From positions 147,874 to 211,873 of the forward strand of contig VXBM01001218.1 of NCBI GenBank assembly GCA_013400155.1: a stretch of 64,000 nt of DNA, in the 5' to 3' direction. Every line of letters starts with the position of its first letter. Positions within the stretch are counted from its first letter, which is position 1. The position numbers were made by a program, and so were the translations under genes. Below the pieces are notes generated by a model. That model searched no databases. It saw only the letters and a program-made list of their open reading frames with translations, and was not told the origin of the DNA. The stretch is from Helopsaltes ochotensis (taxonomy: Eukaryota; Chordata; Aves; Passeriformes; Locustellidae). Positions 63,545 through 64,000 of this stretch are shown one piece after another.

Positions 63545-63900
63545 TGTCAAGGTTTTAGTGTATAGTAATATATGTGGGGCAAGATGGAGGATTTGGGGTG
63601 TTCTTCTTCACCTTCCTCTTCGTGGTTTTAGGTGGTTTTATTCTAATGGGGTGAAAAGGGTCTGCACTGAGGACCTAGAGTGGTCAATTATTGGGTTAAA
63701 AGTATAAATAATATAGGTGTCATCTCATTATTGGGTAATTAGCTCTTAAAAGACCTTGGAAAGAGTTAGAGACAGCTCCATTTTCCACCTTGGTAGTTTA
63801 GAGCTCACAACTCATGAAGCTGTGTTATAGATAAGAATTAATAAACACTGAGTCTGAACACAAAAACTGCATCTCCTGTGTGTTAATCCCAGCTCTAACA
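63545..63900 (+). mobile_element. LTR-like element at the right edge
   Basis: The segment reads like an avian retroviral LTR on the plus strand: TGTCAAGG at 63545, TATAAATA at 63703-63710, AATAAA at 63840-63845, and an end at CTCTAACA (63900). The same CTCTAACA terminus ends the minus-strand LTR-like element at 6.8 kb. An alternative left border is TGTTGAGACC at 63522. No matching flanking duplication is seen, and only 100 bp follow, so it may be a solo LTR or the 5' LTR of a longer element running out of the window. Confidence 0.5.
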
Positions 63901-64000
63901 TGTAAAAAAGAAGATAAGAAACCCACAGGAGAAGACACCATGCTCTAAACATGCATCACTTCACAGTCCACACCTGTTAAAAGAGTAAAATACTCAGCAA
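63901..64000. other. Window end, unassigned
   Basis: About 100 bp of AT-rich DNA follow the LTR-like end. No tRNA-primer binding site beginning TGG is seen directly after it, which argues mildly against a complete provirus. Confidence 0.4.

Noticed and set aside
38209..64000. Second RERG coding exon
   Set aside because: Looked for an acceptor followed by the expected Leu-Val-Val segment and the switch regions; none seen, so the intron is taken to run past the window end.

Overview
The window looks like an AT-rich, gene-poor stretch of a bird chromosome, most likely a songbird. Evidence for this is a truncated CR1 LINE with typical avian 3' end wording, a second short CR1 3' tail, and three elements resembling avian endogenous-retrovirus LTRs. 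The rest is long non-coding sequence of vertebrate style with one CpG island. There is no prokaryotic operon structure, and I see no rRNA, tRNA or CRISPR array. The long open frames in the window are explained by GC-rich composition or by tandem repeats with units divisible by three; one 135-codon frame at 28.4-28.8 kb is left open.

One gene is recognised with confidence: RERG, the Ras-related and estrogen-regulated growth inhibitor, on the + strand. Its first coding exon is at 38142-38202. It encodes the conserved N-terminus, including the P-loop GRAGVGKS, and ends in a consensus GTATGT splice donor. About 1.2-2 kb upstream is a CpG island (about 36080-36990) with Sp1-type GC boxes, two short GC-rich tandem repeats and a strong donor at 36734. 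These are best read as the RERG promoter and untranslated exon 1. The next RERG exon was not found, so everything from 38203 to 64000 is probably one very long intron.

Layout: 1-36 kb is upstream intergenic DNA. It holds a minus-strand LTR-like element with an embedded 27-bp minisatellite (6.8-7.7 kb), a locally triplicated AT-rich segment interrupted by a CR1 insertion (14.7-15.6 kb), a second CR1 tail (15.8 kb) and a 76-base poly-A run (27.6 kb). 36-38.2 kb is the RERG promoter, exon 1, short first intron and first coding exon. 38.2-64 kb is intronic. It holds a GT microsatellite, a probable solo LTR bordered by 10-bp direct repeats (46.8-47.2 kb), an 11-bp AT-rich satellite (56.7-56.85 kb), a G18/A16 polypurine run (62.8 kb) and an LTR-like element at the right edge.

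Several AT-rich, repeat-free blocks with homeodomain- and octamer-like words look like conserved non-coding elements. That is an impression from reading and cannot be shown without an alignment. I did not find a clearly new biological system. The most unusual items are the dimeric 20/40-bp repeat just upstream of the presumed RERG exon 1 donor, the full CRE palindrome about 100 bp upstream of the RERG start codon, and the LTR insertions.
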